Shown piece by piece: positions 13,143-21,545 of a DNA stretch of 64,000 nt. A program made the translations under genes and the position numbers. The stretch is taken from positions 8,295,001-8,359,000 of the forward strand of contig NC_134160.1 of assembly GCF_033958435.1 (NCBI RefSeq), written 5' to 3'. The stretch comes from Carettochelys insculpta (taxonomy: Eukaryota; Chordata; Testudines; Carettochelyidae). The notes beneath the pieces were generated by a model. The model was given only the letters and a program-made list of their open reading frames with translations, did not search any database and was not told where the DNA came from. How positions within the stretch are numbered: the first letter of the stretch is position 1; each line of letters starts with the position of its first letter.

Positions 13143-13612
13143 TTAATCTATCCCTAATGAAATATGTGTCATTTATTGAACCACTGCCTTTCATTGAAGG
13201 AATTATTTTTAAATTAAAATAAGTGTTTTCTTAAACATTTTCTGTGGGGAATGTGTTCCACTGTTCTGAAGTGTTGTGAATGCTGAGTATAGCAAGCAGG
13301 GGCCTTATAGTGAAATGACTGTTGGGAAGGGTATATGGCATGGGTTGGCAACCAAAATAGCAAGAAGAAACATTTTTTCCCATTAGGTAAAAGACTAAAT
13401 CAAAAGCCACGATGCATGTGGATACAAGCTGGTCTTTAATAAATAACATCAAACCATACTTTTTGTAACCCCTATTTTCAGAACAGCGCACACACGCTGA
13501 TTTATAATGCCATACATATTTGCTGCAGGATGTTTGCAAATTATTTACGTATTCTACTTCCACACACTTTGGTGTGTGTCTTCACCACTGTCTTTCAGAC
13601 TTTCATTCCCAA

Positions 13613-13651
<39 letters not shown>

Positions 13652-16600
13652 GGAGGACGCTAGGGGGAGTTATCCAACTTCTTGAGATCACATATTGGTT
13701 GCTTATATAGATATGAGTTGTTCATTTTGGAGCTTATAGATATTCACTGTTTACCACAAATAATCAGGAGGGTTATTTTTTACCTTGCAATTATAGCATT
13801 GGGAGCTACAAAGAAGTCTTTAAAAAGCCACAGGTTGCAGACCCCCAGTACTGTAACACTCTGATGTAGTTCTTCAAGACTGCTGTGTTAATTTTAACTA
13901 ACTAGTGTGAAAACTTTGTCCTGTATACATGACTTCTCAATTTTTGTTGGTTTTCTAGATCTCCATCACCACCTCCACGCAGGCACTCACCTACTCCCAG
14001 AAGATACTCTCCTCCAATACAGAGACGATACTCTCCTTCCCCGCCACCTAAGCGAAGAACAGCTACTCCCCCACCTCCTCCAAAACGAAGGGCATCACCT
14101 TCTCCACAACCCAAGCGCAGAGTCTCTCATTCTCCCCCACCAAAACAAAGAAGTTCTCCAGGAGCAAAGAGACGTTCGCCATCGCTACCTTCAAAGCATA
14201 GGAAAGGTTCTCCTTCCAGCAGGTCTAATCGTGAAACCCGTTCCCCACTACAAAACAAACGGCATTCACCTTCTCCCCGGCCTAGAGCTTCACATACCTC
14301 TGCAAGTCCACCACCACTGCGAAGGGGAGCTTCCTCTTCACCCCAGAGAAGACAGTCTCCATCTCCAAGCACTAGACCCATCAGGAGAGTGTCAAGAACC
14401 CCAGAACCCAAGAAGACAAAGTAAGAAACTTAATTTATGGCTGTTAGCAAATGGAAATAACTAAACTGAGGGTTTGCACTAAAGGTGAAGGGTATTGTTA
14501 TTAAGTTTACATGCCACTCTAGTCCTGTTGACATATTGCTTTCATTCTGCCAACTTCTATAATGTGGCTCTCCTGTTTTTATCAAAATTCGAGGTTGGGA
14601 ATAGCTTCAGAGGCACTGCAGAGGTTCCTCCTGCACAAATTGTGGTAAGGGGAAGACAGATTAGAGGCCAATATCAAATACTGATACTTATGAAACTGGA
14701 GCAGGTTACAAAGTAATACTTCAAAGGGATTGTTAGCTTTCTGAAGAGCTTAATCAAATGTGTGTCTGGAAGTTCACTATGCAGCACGACTAACCTAAGG
14801 TGCATTCTTGTTAAATGACTTGTTTAAAATCTTTTAATGTTGGGAGATATCTTCCTAGACATCTACTGAAAATGTGGCAATGCTGGCTTTATCAGTATTT
14901 TCAGGATAGGTTCATAGCTGGATGCAGTACGCTGTCTGACTTGACTGGTGTGGTGGTAAAACAGTTGAATTTCTGTCAGGTGTGAAGAGAGAACAGCTAG
15001 TCATGAGTAGGAGTCCTGTCTGTCCAAGATACTAAACCTTAGTAAACCTACAGTTTTTTTGGCTTGCCAATCTGTAGTGCTTAGTTAGATATTGGGTTTT
15101 CTTTTTACTGTTGTTCTTATGAAGGATTCCAGTTTAAATATATAGAATTGAGCTCCATAGTAAAGCAATTGCTATGAACATATTTGTAGATCAGCAATCA
15201 TAAGAGACTTCAGGTGATCAAGTCCAACTTCCTGCTCAGAGCAGGACCAATCCCAAGTAAATCATCCCAGCCAGGGCTTTGAGAAGCCAGGACTTAATCA
15301 CCATCCCTAGAAGTTTTTACACCATCTCTCTAGGTAACACATTCTCCTGGTGAAATAGTTTTTCCCAATACCCAGTCTAGATCTTTCCCCCCCTGCAACT
15401 TGACTTCATTGCTCCTTGTTTTGTCATCTGTCATCACTGAAAAGAGCCCCTCTCCATCCTCTTTGAAACCCCTGTTCAGGTAGTTGAAGGCTGCTGTCAG
15501 ATCCCCCCTCCCTCTTCTCTTCTGTAAACTAAATAAGCCTAAATCCCTCAGCCTCTTCTCATAAGTCATGTGCTTCATCCCCCTAATAATTTTGTTGCCC
15601 TCTGCTGGACTCTCTCCAGTGTGTCCACATCTTCTTTGTAATGAGGGGTGGATCCAGAATTGGGCGCAGTATTCCAGATGTGGCCTCTCCAGTGTTGAGT
15701 AAAGGAGAATAATCACTTCCCTAGATCTGCTGGCAACACTCCTACTAATGCATCCCAATATGCTCTTAGCTTTCTTGGGTAGAAGGGCACATTGTTGACT
15801 CATGTTCAGCTTCTTGTGTACTGTAATGCCCAGATCTGGAGTAAATAAGGTTAGGTCTACATTGCTGTAGACACCAGAGGCTGGCCTGGGTCAGCTGACT
15901 CAGGCCACGAGTGGTTAATTTTAAAGTGAAGACACTTGGGCTAGTGTTTGGGTTCTGGGACTTAGACTGGACATCTAGACCTCAATTAAACAGCCGATTG
16001 GTCAGTCGTCTGCCAAGGGCCAGCCACTGGTGCCTAATTGCAGTGTAGACATACCCTGTGTGAGCGTGATTGCATAATAAATGTTGCCTTGTTTGCTTTT
16101 ACTATAGAACATGCAGAGAGTTCTAAATGTTAATCTTTTATTTCTGAGGGCTCCCACACCAAGTCCACAGTCTGTGAGAAGGGTGTCTTCATCCAGGTCG
16201 GCGTCAAGGTCGCCTGAGCCAGCACCTAAGAAACATCAAGCACCTCCATCTCCTACTCGATCTCATTCCCCCTCCACTAACTGGTCGCCGCCACATGTGA
16301 AAAAGGTTCAAAGCCCTACACAGAGTCCATCCCCTGTAAGGGTATGTTTGCTAATAAAAAGTAGTACTTAATTAGAATATACCTCCAGAGCTTTTCTCAT
16401 ATGACATGTTACTGTTACCTAGTTTTGCTTTTGTGTATTTAAGTGCAGTTTCTTTTAAATGATGAGATGGTAATGTCTGCTCCTTAGATGAAGTTATAAG
16501 TCACTAACGTCTTAGTTATGTTTAGCTTTCTCTTCTACAGACATGGTTTTGCACACCACGTATGCAAACATTAAATGTGAGTCTCTTGCACAAAATTATA

Positions 16601-19600
16601 TTTACTTGGATCAGAGAGGTGGCCTTGTTAGTCTGTATCTTCAAAAACAACAAGAAGTCCTGTGGCACCTTACAGACTAACAGATATTTTAGAGCATAAG
16701 CTTTCGTGGGCAAGGTCCCGCTTCGTCAGATGCATGAGTTCATGGCTCATGCAGCTGATGAAGCGGGTCTTTGCCCACGAAAGCTTATGCTCTAAAATAT
16801 CTGTTAGTCTGTAAGGTGCCACAGGACTTCTTGTTCTATATTTACTTGGATTATTCAACAGATTGGCCTTTTCACTGGGCCACGTGACTTTGTAAGGAGA
16901 GAGGTTTTATTTGTGCATCAGAACCGTATATACAAATCTGCCATACATGTCTCCAAAAGTTAAGTAAAGGATTTCTTTTCATTACAGAATTCTGACCAGG
17001 AAGGAGCTGGAAAGAAAAAGAAGAAAAAGAAGGATAAAAAGCATAAAAAGGATAAAAAGCACAAGAAACACAAAAAGCATAAGAAGGAGAAAGCTGCAGC
17101 TGCTGCTGCAGCAGCTGCTGCTGCAGCTGCAGCTACTACTTCATCAGCCCAGGAAGACCAAGAAGCAGAGACAGAGCCCAAAAAGGTTGGCTGAATAAAT
17201 ATGATTTCAGAAGCCAATGAGTGAAATTAAAGCACATGTACTTACAGGCATACTTGATACTAATGTATGATGTTGATGTTATCTGTTCTAATGCCAATAT
17301 TCTTCAAAGGCAGATCTTTGCTACAGCTGGATATACTGTAAAATTTAGTCCCACTTGTCTTTGTCTATGCCCTTTTTGAGATGCAAAGGCTTCTGAATAA
17401 TTCCACATAGTGGTTAGTAACCTGTATTTCTTGTCTTTTCTACACCTCGCCCTCCAAAAAAAAAAATCTGTGCTATGCTTGAGAGGCCATTAATGCCTAT
17501 TGTGTACATTGCATTTCTGTTTCGGCAAAGTGATAAATATGTGCAACGGTTTTTAAAGCAACAGCTTAAAAATATATTTTATAAGGTGAAATACATGGTA
17601 GGCTGACATCAAGTTTTCATTTTATTTTGAAACTAACTCGTGAGTCATATTTTTAAAGTTAAATATACAAGGAACAAAAAGTCTGCAGACCCTTAGAAAC
17701 TCTTGCTTTTGCAAACAGTAGATCCACTACAGCTATAAATATTATGTCAAGTTTGCAACTCAGGTCGAGCAGTGCTGAGGTGCTGAATGCAGTATTGATT
17801 TGTCCACACTGAAGTACAGAAAGTAAACAAGTGATATGAGCACTGGGTATTATAATTTTTTGTTTCAGCAACCTGACCTGTTAAAATTATATTGTAAATA
17901 CATAAGCTTAGGTTAACTATTGCTTTAAAAAATCCACAGCAAATAAGAAATCTCATGGGAGCAAATGATTGTATTTTTGCTAAAAATGCTGTTTGTATTT
18001 ACATCTTCTGTGTGATGTGACAGCTTGCTAGTTCTAGGCAGCAAACCACAGATGTCCTATAAATTCATACAAACATAGCACAGTAGAAATAGCACCTAAA
18101 TGAAGTGTGTTGAACCTAGTTAATAGTTCTAGGTTACATCTACAATACAGAAATCTGTCAACAGAAGTCACTGTTGGAAGAGATTTATCAGCAAAAATTC
18201 TGTTGACAGATTGCATCTATTCATAAAAGCAGATCAAAAGAGCAATCCACTCTATCGACAGAGGGCAGCCAGACTTCCTAGCTCTCCCTTGACAGAATGG
18301 CTGACTGGAAGCTCTGCAAACAAGGGTGCCTGGTGAATCAGAAGCCCTGTCTTTCTAGAAGAGGGTCCTAGAGTGTCTGCACTGCACTTTTGTGTACAGA
18401 ACTCTGTCGACAGTCGAGAGGGGTAGCGCTGGTGTGGAAAGTGCTCTGTTTTGTCAGGGTTCTGTTGATAAAACTCTAAAGTAGACACGGCCCTAATATA
18501 TATCACTTCTGTTTTTGATCTTCAGAATGATTATCAGTAGTTCTGCAAGCATATGTACCATGGGTTCTTCACTATTGGATGTATGTGTACCTGATCGCTT
18601 TTGATTGTAAATTGCAAAGTAGTGCTCAAAGGCCTCTGTGGGAATGACACCTTGTGTTTTGAACTTCAGAACACAGACGGCTGTGAGCCCACCACCTTTT
18701 AGTTCCCTCTCAAGTGCCTGCAGCTTAAGATGGGTGTCACGAAGGGAAGGTTTTGTTTCATGTTAGTCATTACTATCCCCTGCCATCAAGTTCAGTGCAG
18801 ACCCTCTCTCCAATAGAGAAGGATTCTAAAAGCCTGGACTTACTGGGCAGAAAACTATTTATCACCCACTCTTCAGTTTCATGTTGCTAATTATCAGGTC
18901 TTCATGTTGAAAGATGTCTTTACTTTGTATTCAGAATTTATACACTTAGCGGACTGTCATAAGCTAAGACCAGTTTGTCTATCATTGCAGTGTGCAGTTT
19001 GCCACAGCCTCTTCAAGCTGTGCTATATGTTGTCGATACTGTGTTATGCTTCATAGCCATGGCAGTGATTGAGGAGGATATTATCCTGGCTCCAATTCTT
19101 GGGTCTTCCAAGAAAAGTACAGCCCACAGTCAAAGATCTTCGAAGAACCCAAGCTCTTCAGTGAGCATATGGACTCCTTTCTCCACACTCTTAAGAATTA
19201 CAGAGCTATTCTGTTATCATTGGGAATCTACGTACATGCAACAAAGACAATTTACACAGCCTACCCAGGGATCCAGGTCAATCAGGTACCATCAGCATGT
19301 TCCCTAAATCAGAGGAGTCCTTCAGGAGTGAAGAAACAAGCCATAAAAGGACTTACCCACTCTTCCTCCTCAGTTGGCTCCCTCCTTCTAAAAAGCACTT
19401 TAATACACTGATTTTTCCCCATTGAACTGCCCCCCCATCCGCCCTTTTGAGATTGACTGTCCTACTCCTTACTGCAATCAAGTAGACTTATCTCACCAAT
19501 AGCTCTTAAGGCAAAAGTTAATTTCCCCTCTCCTTGTGGCATAATAGAGCTAGCTCCAGAAGAGTGCATGGTAAAAGGATTCTGTTCCAGCTACTTTCTA

Positions 19601-21545
19601 GTTCACATGGGATATGGAGGGTGGAGACTGATCATCCACCTCAGGGACTTGAACTACTGTCTTTAAGTACAGAGGTTCAGAATGGTGACATTAGTTCTGA
19701 TTTTTCCCATCCTTTGTTCCAGGACACCAATTCTTTGCTATGGGCCTACGAAAAACCTACTTTCCTGTAGCCGTCCACTCATTGCACAAGTACTTTCTGT
19801 GCTTTGTAGTAGGAACAATTTGCTAACACTACTGAATTCTTTCCTATAAAGACTATAGTTTCAAATGTATTTGCAAAGGTCTTTTGGTATTGGCAGTTTC
19901 TTCCCATCAATGGTGGGGGGCGGGGCATGGTTAGTGTACTCACATATTTGGATAACCTGTTGATGTGGGTGAATCTTACCAAGGTCCAGACCGATTCAGC
20001 AAAGGAATTTATCCTTGTCCCAGTTGCTAGGATAAACTTCACAGGAGTTGTACATACACCACAGCATCAAAAGTCTACCTTCTCACTGAGAGATTTGCTT
20101 AGCTGGCCTTGTCTCTGCTGTAGTTCAGCTCACAAATGACCATGGCACAAGGGCACTTGGTCACAGTATTGTTAGACAATAGGGCAGAGCAAGAGCACAG
20201 AATATTCCCCATCTAAGTCATTGGTGATCAGTGTGTTGTGGAGGAAATACTGGTATGTATATTGAACTGATGTCAGCTTCAGCATCTTAATGTGTGAAGC
20301 ATTTGGTCTTGCAGAGACCATTTGCTGTTAGTGTATTTCTCTGCAAGTGAGCTCTCCCTCCTAACTGAGGAGCACCTGTTACCACTGCAGGCTTTCTGTC
20401 AAGACCACGAATGAGAGCTCAAAACACAAGGCAAGTATAGTATTAAACCTTGTCCACCTCTTACGGGTGGCACTCCAGTGACTTCGTACCACTGAGGACA
20501 CACAACTTGGGGTCCCTCATCTGCCCCAGCCCTTTGTCTCTGATCCTCTGAGTGTGGCTGCTGAATGAGTCTCAGCTATGGATTTGACCTGTTCAGGTGC
20601 AGTTTGATCAAGTTTTTTTGTCCAGCAGAAAGCCTTATGGGTAAAATTGGGCTTACTGCTTTCTTCCAGAAGAGGAAACACTTTCAGTCTTTGTGCTCTT
20701 TTGCATCTTTCCACATCTTGGAAGTTACACTTCCGAAGTTACTGGGCTAGGTACTAAAATTAGTATGGAAATATACATATACATATCTCAGAACTGGAAG
20801 GGACCTTGAGAGGTCATTGAATCCAGTCCGCTGCCGCTTGGCAGGACCAAGCACCATCTCTGACAGATTTTTTTTTTATCTATTTGCCCCAGATCCCTAA
20901 ATGGCTTCCTCAAGCTCTTCCCAAATTAAAAGCAAGAAGTTCATCAGTGAACTCTGAGGGTACATTTGGCTGCCATCACAGCTTTCAAAACACTCTGCCA
21001 TCCAGAGCTTCTTGGTTTTTGCCCACCCTTCACACCCAGAGTCTTCGAAGACCTGTATGGTTTTCATCCTCCTGTCCAGGACTCAGCCAGCATTGGTAGC
21101 TAATGCTCTAAGGAGATTCCCCTTTGAACTGATGGTATCTTGCTCTCTCCATTCTTCCTTTAAAACTTTGTTCCTAGTTACCCTTACTTCAGCAAGAAAA
21201 ATTGGAGAACTGGCAGCACTCATGGCCTGCCTATCTTATACTATTTTTTTTTTAAATAAAGACAAGGTTTTCCTATACCCTTGTTCCTGTTTTATCCTAA
21301 AGGTGTCATCAGCATATCAGAAATGTAACTTTGCATCCCACAATATTACATCCACTATATTGTGATGTGATAGTGTGGTTATTATCTGGTCTAGCTCTTC
21401 ATAACTTCAGAATTAATCACTTCTATATTTTTGCTTTAAGGAGACTGAGAGTGAAGCAGAAGATAACCTGGATGATTTAGAAAAACATCTGCGAGAGAAG
21501 GCACTGAGGTCAATGAGAAAGGCGCAAGTGTCACCACCATCTTAG
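3480..21545 (+). CDS. SRRM1: SRRM1, 13 visible coding exons (5' part off window)
   Basis: SRRM1 (SRm160) is a nuclear-speckle splicing coactivator that bridges SR proteins and snRNPs and associates with exon-junction complexes. Joining 3480-3592, 4240-4440, 5420-5614, 6213-6332, 7711-7982, 9064-9144, 9632-9718, 10406-10544, 13001-13105, 13959-14420, 16149-16341, 16988-17185 and 21441-21545 gives 2271 nt, one uninterrupted frame of 756 residues ending in TAG. The product runs from IEQEKLASMKKQDEDKDKRD to RSMRKAQVSPPS, both hallmarks of vertebrate SRRM1. In order it shows a charged helix, RS and PRRR repeats, a Ser8 run, the KRESPSPAPKPRKVELSES block, Pro-rich RYSP/PPKRR repeats, a Lys/His block with Ala14, and an acidic C-terminus. 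About 135 N-terminal residues with the PWI domain are outside the window. Every junction uses an AG acceptor; one donor is GC. The assignment rests on remembered human protein similarity plus perfect frame continuity. Confidence 0.97.
4240..4440 (+). CDS. SRRM1: SRRM1 exon: first RS block, GC donor
   Basis: The acceptor is ctttcctag. The exon is 201 nt, phase 2 to phase 2. It encodes RKTRSPSPRRRSSPVRRERK and continues through SHSRSPRHRTKSRS to QEATST. The frame can only continue into the next exon (SDILKAPKPEP) if the exon ends at CTAG|GCGAGT, so the donor dinucleotide is GC and not GT. The nearest downstream GT (CGA|GTATCA) would put a stop at the start of the next exon. Confidence 0.95.
4486..4732. 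repeat. Penelope-type fragment pair, inverted
   Basis: The left part reads gttagtctgt-like, acaagcagtcttgtagcccc, taaagactaacaaatttatt and gacccacttcatcagattgg. The right part (about 4698-4732) is the reverse complement of the start, gttagcctttaaggtactac then aggactgctt. The two ends of this insertion therefore carry the same sequence in opposite orientation. It sits in the intron with the GC donor, 46 nt downstream of it. Confidence 0.6.
5420..5614 (+). CDS. SRRM1: SRRM1 exon: KE-rich then RS block
   Basis: The acceptor is aaaaaacag, preceded by a long T tract, and the donor is AG|gtaaga. The exon is 195 nt, phase 2 to phase 2. It encodes SDILKAPKPEPVPDTKETSP, a KKEREKEKEK run and an RSPSRSKSRSRSHSPSHSRP stretch. 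Confidence 0.95.
5615..6212. other. SRRM1 intron, no feature seen
   Basis: It contains an A-rich stretch at about 5727-5754 and nothing I can assign to a repeat family. Confidence 0.5.
6213..6332 (+). CDS. SRRM1: SRRM1 exon: PRRRPSPRRR repeats
   Basis: The acceptor is ttgtgacag, with a poor pyrimidine tract, and the donor is CG|gtaaga. The exon is 120 nt, phase 2 to phase 2. It encodes tandem SPRRRPSPRRRPSP-type repeats and RMPPPPRHRRSRSPVR. It was too short and Arg-rich to appear as an isolated open frame and was found by frame continuity. Confidence 0.95.
6850..6995 (+). repeat. CR1/L3-like 3' fragment
   Basis: ctggaataaattgtccacaa, ggttgtggaatcttcataac and taagagtagattagaaaaac are characteristic of the C-terminal coding end and 3' region of CR1-group LINEs (WN.LP...VVESS). 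Confidence 0.6.
7136..7226 (+). repeat. imperfect TG-rich low-complexity tract
   Basis: Several GTGTGTG runs are interspersed with other bases over about 90 nt inside an SRRM1 intron. Confidence 0.6.
7711..7982 (+). CDS. SRRM1: SRRM1 exon: poly-Ser and PPRRRHRPSPP repeats
   Basis: The acceptor is ttatttgcag and the donor CAG|gtattg. The exon is 272 nt, entering in phase 2 and leaving in phase 1. It encodes RRRRSSASLSG followed by eight serines, SRSRSPPKKPPKR, LSPSASPPRRRHRPSPPASP and the SVSPGRAS block. Confidence 0.95.
8691..8922. mobile_element. inverted-repeat element, AGGTTGAACCTCT family
   Basis: The ends are ACAGGTTGGACCTCC and, reverse-complemented, TCAGGCTGAACCTCT. The same termini bound the better-preserved element at 63469-63763, and the interior shares words such as gcaccctc-gagacc-type sequence. 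It is non-coding. Confidence 0.6.
9064..9144 (+). CDS. SRRM1: SRRM1 exon: KRESPSPAPKPRKVELSES
   Basis: The acceptor is tgtcttttag and the donor CAG|gtatgt. The exon is 81 nt, phase 1 to phase 1, and so could be skipped in frame. It encodes APKRKSIEKRESPSPAPKPR and KVELSES, a block nearly identical to the human protein. Confidence 0.95.
9203..9330 (-). repeat. Penelope-type terminal fragment interrupted by G20
   Basis: gggtagctgcattagtctgt, aagtcctgtggcacctcaca and gactaacagatttatgtggg mark the family. Where other copies have the cataagctttcgtgggc segment, this one has a run of 20 G at 9301-9320. Confidence 0.6.
9632..9718 (+). CDS. SRRM1: SRRM1 exon: EEDKGGKMAVADSVQQRRQY
   Basis: The acceptor is ttttttcag and the donor CTG|gtacta. 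The exon is 87 nt, phase 1 to phase 1. It encodes the conserved EEDKGGKM..DSVQQRRQYRRQNQQSSS segment, which lies between RS blocks and is unusually rich in Gln. Confidence 0.95.
9719..10405. other. SRRM1 intron, no assigned feature
   Basis: Very AT-rich. An AATAAA occurs at about 9885 but lacks a convincing GT-rich element. An antisense open stretch (9882-10283) looks like chance. Confidence 0.45.
10406..10544 (+). CDS. SRRM1: SRRM1 exon: acidic-serine block and RRRRHS
   Basis: The acceptor is atttatag and the donor CG|gtaatt. The exon is 139 nt, entering in phase 1 and leaving in phase 2. It encodes DSGSSSSSEEERPKRSNVKN, then GEVGRRRRHSHSPSPSPRKR and QKDSSPR. The S/E run resembles casein-kinase-type acidic serine clusters. 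Confidence 0.95.
10545..12724. other. SRRM1 intron, left part, unassigned
   Basis: About 2.2 kb of AT-rich sequence with T-runs near 10790 and 12269. I find no repeat family or exon-like frame in it. Confidence 0.45.
12725..12955 (+). mobile_element. tRNA-derived SINE with CR1-like tail (turtle Cry type)
   Basis: The head has a pol III A-box-like tagttcagtggttagagc and a B-box-like gggttttgagctcaatcc. The body ends ggacttgatgacctgtcaag and gtcccttccagttctgtgtg, the 3' tail shared with CR1-type LINEs. This layout matches the tRNA-Lys-related SINE described from cryptodire turtles. It ends about 45 nt upstream of the 13001 acceptor. Confidence 0.85.
13001..13105 (+). CDS. SRRM1: SRRM1 exon: RRRRSPSPPPARRR, NAGNAG acceptor
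   Basis: The exon is 105 nt, phase 2 to phase 2, encoding RRRRRSPSPPPARRRRSPSP repeats. The acceptor reads ttctag|tag|GAG, so splicing may begin at 13001 or 13004. Both keep frame and differ by one arginine; 13001 is used here. The donor AG|gtaa is followed directly by 32 T residues (13110-13141). Confidence 0.93.
13110..13141 (+). repeat. T32 homopolymer at splice donor
   Basis: Thirty-two consecutive T begin four bases after the start of the SRRM1 donor (gtaa). This may be assembly-sensitive. Confidence 0.9.
13615..13645 (+). repeat. (TC)n microsatellite
   Basis: An uninterrupted TC dinucleotide run in the intron between the SRRM1 exons at 13001 and 13959. Confidence 0.9.
13959..14420 (+). 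CDS. SRRM1: SRRM1 exon: large Pro/Ser/Arg repeat exon
   Basis: This is the largest visible exon: 462 nt, phase 2 to phase 2, acceptor ggttttctag, donor AA|gtaaga. It encodes RYSPPIQRRYSPSPPPKRRT, repeated PPPKRRASPSP units, VSHSPPPKQRSSP, KHRKGSPSSRS, GASSSPQRRQSPSPSTRPIR and RVSRTPEPKK. The opposite strand is also open, a consequence of the repetitive composition and not a second gene. Confidence 0.96.
15193..15840 (-). repeat. CR1 LINE 3' end with RT C-terminus
   Basis: A minus-strand frame (15330-15803) reads [40 protein letters not shown] and LRDLGLFSLQKRRGRGDLTA, the thumb and C-terminal part of CR1 reverse transcriptase (consensus [24 protein letters not shown]). The 3'UTR follows down to about 15193. 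A few changes break the frame. Confidence 0.92.
15849..16058. mobile_element. GTCTACACT-type inverted-repeat element
   Basis: The ends are AGGTTAGGTCTACATTGC and, reverse-complemented, AGGGTATGTCTACACTGC. About 210 bp, non-coding, inserted directly beside the CR1 fragment and 90 nt before the 16149 exon. Confidence 0.65.
16149..16341 (+). CDS. SRRM1: SRRM1 exon: SPQSVRRVSSSRS block
   Basis: The acceptor is tatttctgag and the donor AGG|gtatgt. The exon is 193 nt, entering in phase 2 and leaving in phase 0. It encodes APTPSPQSVRRVSSSRSASR, PEPAPKKHQAPPSPTRSHSP and STNWSPPHVKK, all colinear with human SRRM1. Confidence 0.95.
16597..16851. mobile_element. self-complementary Penelope-type insertion with 15-bp TSD
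   Basis: Identical 15-mers TATATTTACTTGGAT at 16597-16611 and 16837-16851 flank the insertion. Inside are two copies of the terminal fragment in opposite orientation: arms 16649-16738 and 16746-16835, about 90 nt each, with only a few mismatches and a roughly 7-nt loop. The left outer part also keeps gttagtctgtatcttcaaaa. It lies in the SRRM1 intron 136 nt before the Lys/His exon. Confidence 0.85.
16988..17185 (+). CDS. SRRM1: SRRM1 exon: Lys/His block and Ala14
   Basis: The acceptor is tttcattacag and the donor AAG|gttggc. The exon is 198 nt, phase 0 to phase 0. It encodes NSDQEGAGKKKKKKKDKKHK and more KKHKK units, then 14 consecutive alanines from mixed GCT/GCA codons (about 17093-17134), then TTSSAQEDQEAETEPKK. 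In the human protein as I recall it the Ala stretch is interrupted; here it is pure. Confidence 0.96.
18130..18494. mobile_element. inverted-repeat element with GTTGACAGA motifs
   Basis: The start ggttacatctacaatacag and end aagtagacacggccct form a degenerate inverted repeat. Internal ctgtcaacag, ctgttgacag, ctgtcgacag and ctatcgacag motifs repeat in both orientations. Confidence 0.55.
18530..21360 (+). mobile_element. DIRS-like retrotransposon relic (RT and tyrosine recombinase)
   Basis: Broken plus-strand frames resemble DIRS-group elements. At about 19940-19960 there is SVLTYLDNLLM, like the YLDD palm motif of their reverse transcriptase, followed by an INFTGVVH segment like the usual FIGAVLD. 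At 21186-21212 there is TSARKIGEL within FKTLFLVTLTSARKIGELAA, then KDKVFLYPCSCFILKVSSAY, closely following the tyrosine-recombinase pattern ITSARRVSEL...DKVVLRPDPSFLPKV. The order gag-like, RT, recombinase agrees. Terminal repeats were not located and many stops are present. A SINE/CR1 piece interrupts it at 20786-20915. It fills most of the last SRRM1 intron. Confidence 0.65.
20786..20915 (-). repeat. SINE/CR1-tail fragment
   Basis: It reads ctcagaactggaagggacct, tgagaggtcattgaatccag and, after a T-run, cagatccctaaatggcttcc. This is the reverse complement of the tail and middle of the turtle tRNA SINE, and it is nested in the DIRS-like relic. Confidence 0.7.
21441..21545 (+). CDS. SRRM1: SRRM1 terminal coding exon
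   Basis: The acceptor is tttgctttaag. The exon encodes ETESEAEDNLDDLEKHLREK and ALRSMRKAQVSPPS, then TAG at 21543-21545. This acidic and helical C-terminus is the most conserved stretch of the visible protein and fixes the gene identity. Confidence 0.97.
   Translation, partial: ETESEAEDNLDDLEKHLREKALRSMRKAQVSPPS

Noticed and set aside
13907..14464. Alternative-frame open stretch (HLLPGLE-type repeats) over the large SRRM1 exon
   Set aside because: It is the +1 shadow of the true Pro/Ser/Arg repeat frame; it reads through both splice sites, whereas the correct frame joins perfectly to both neighbours.
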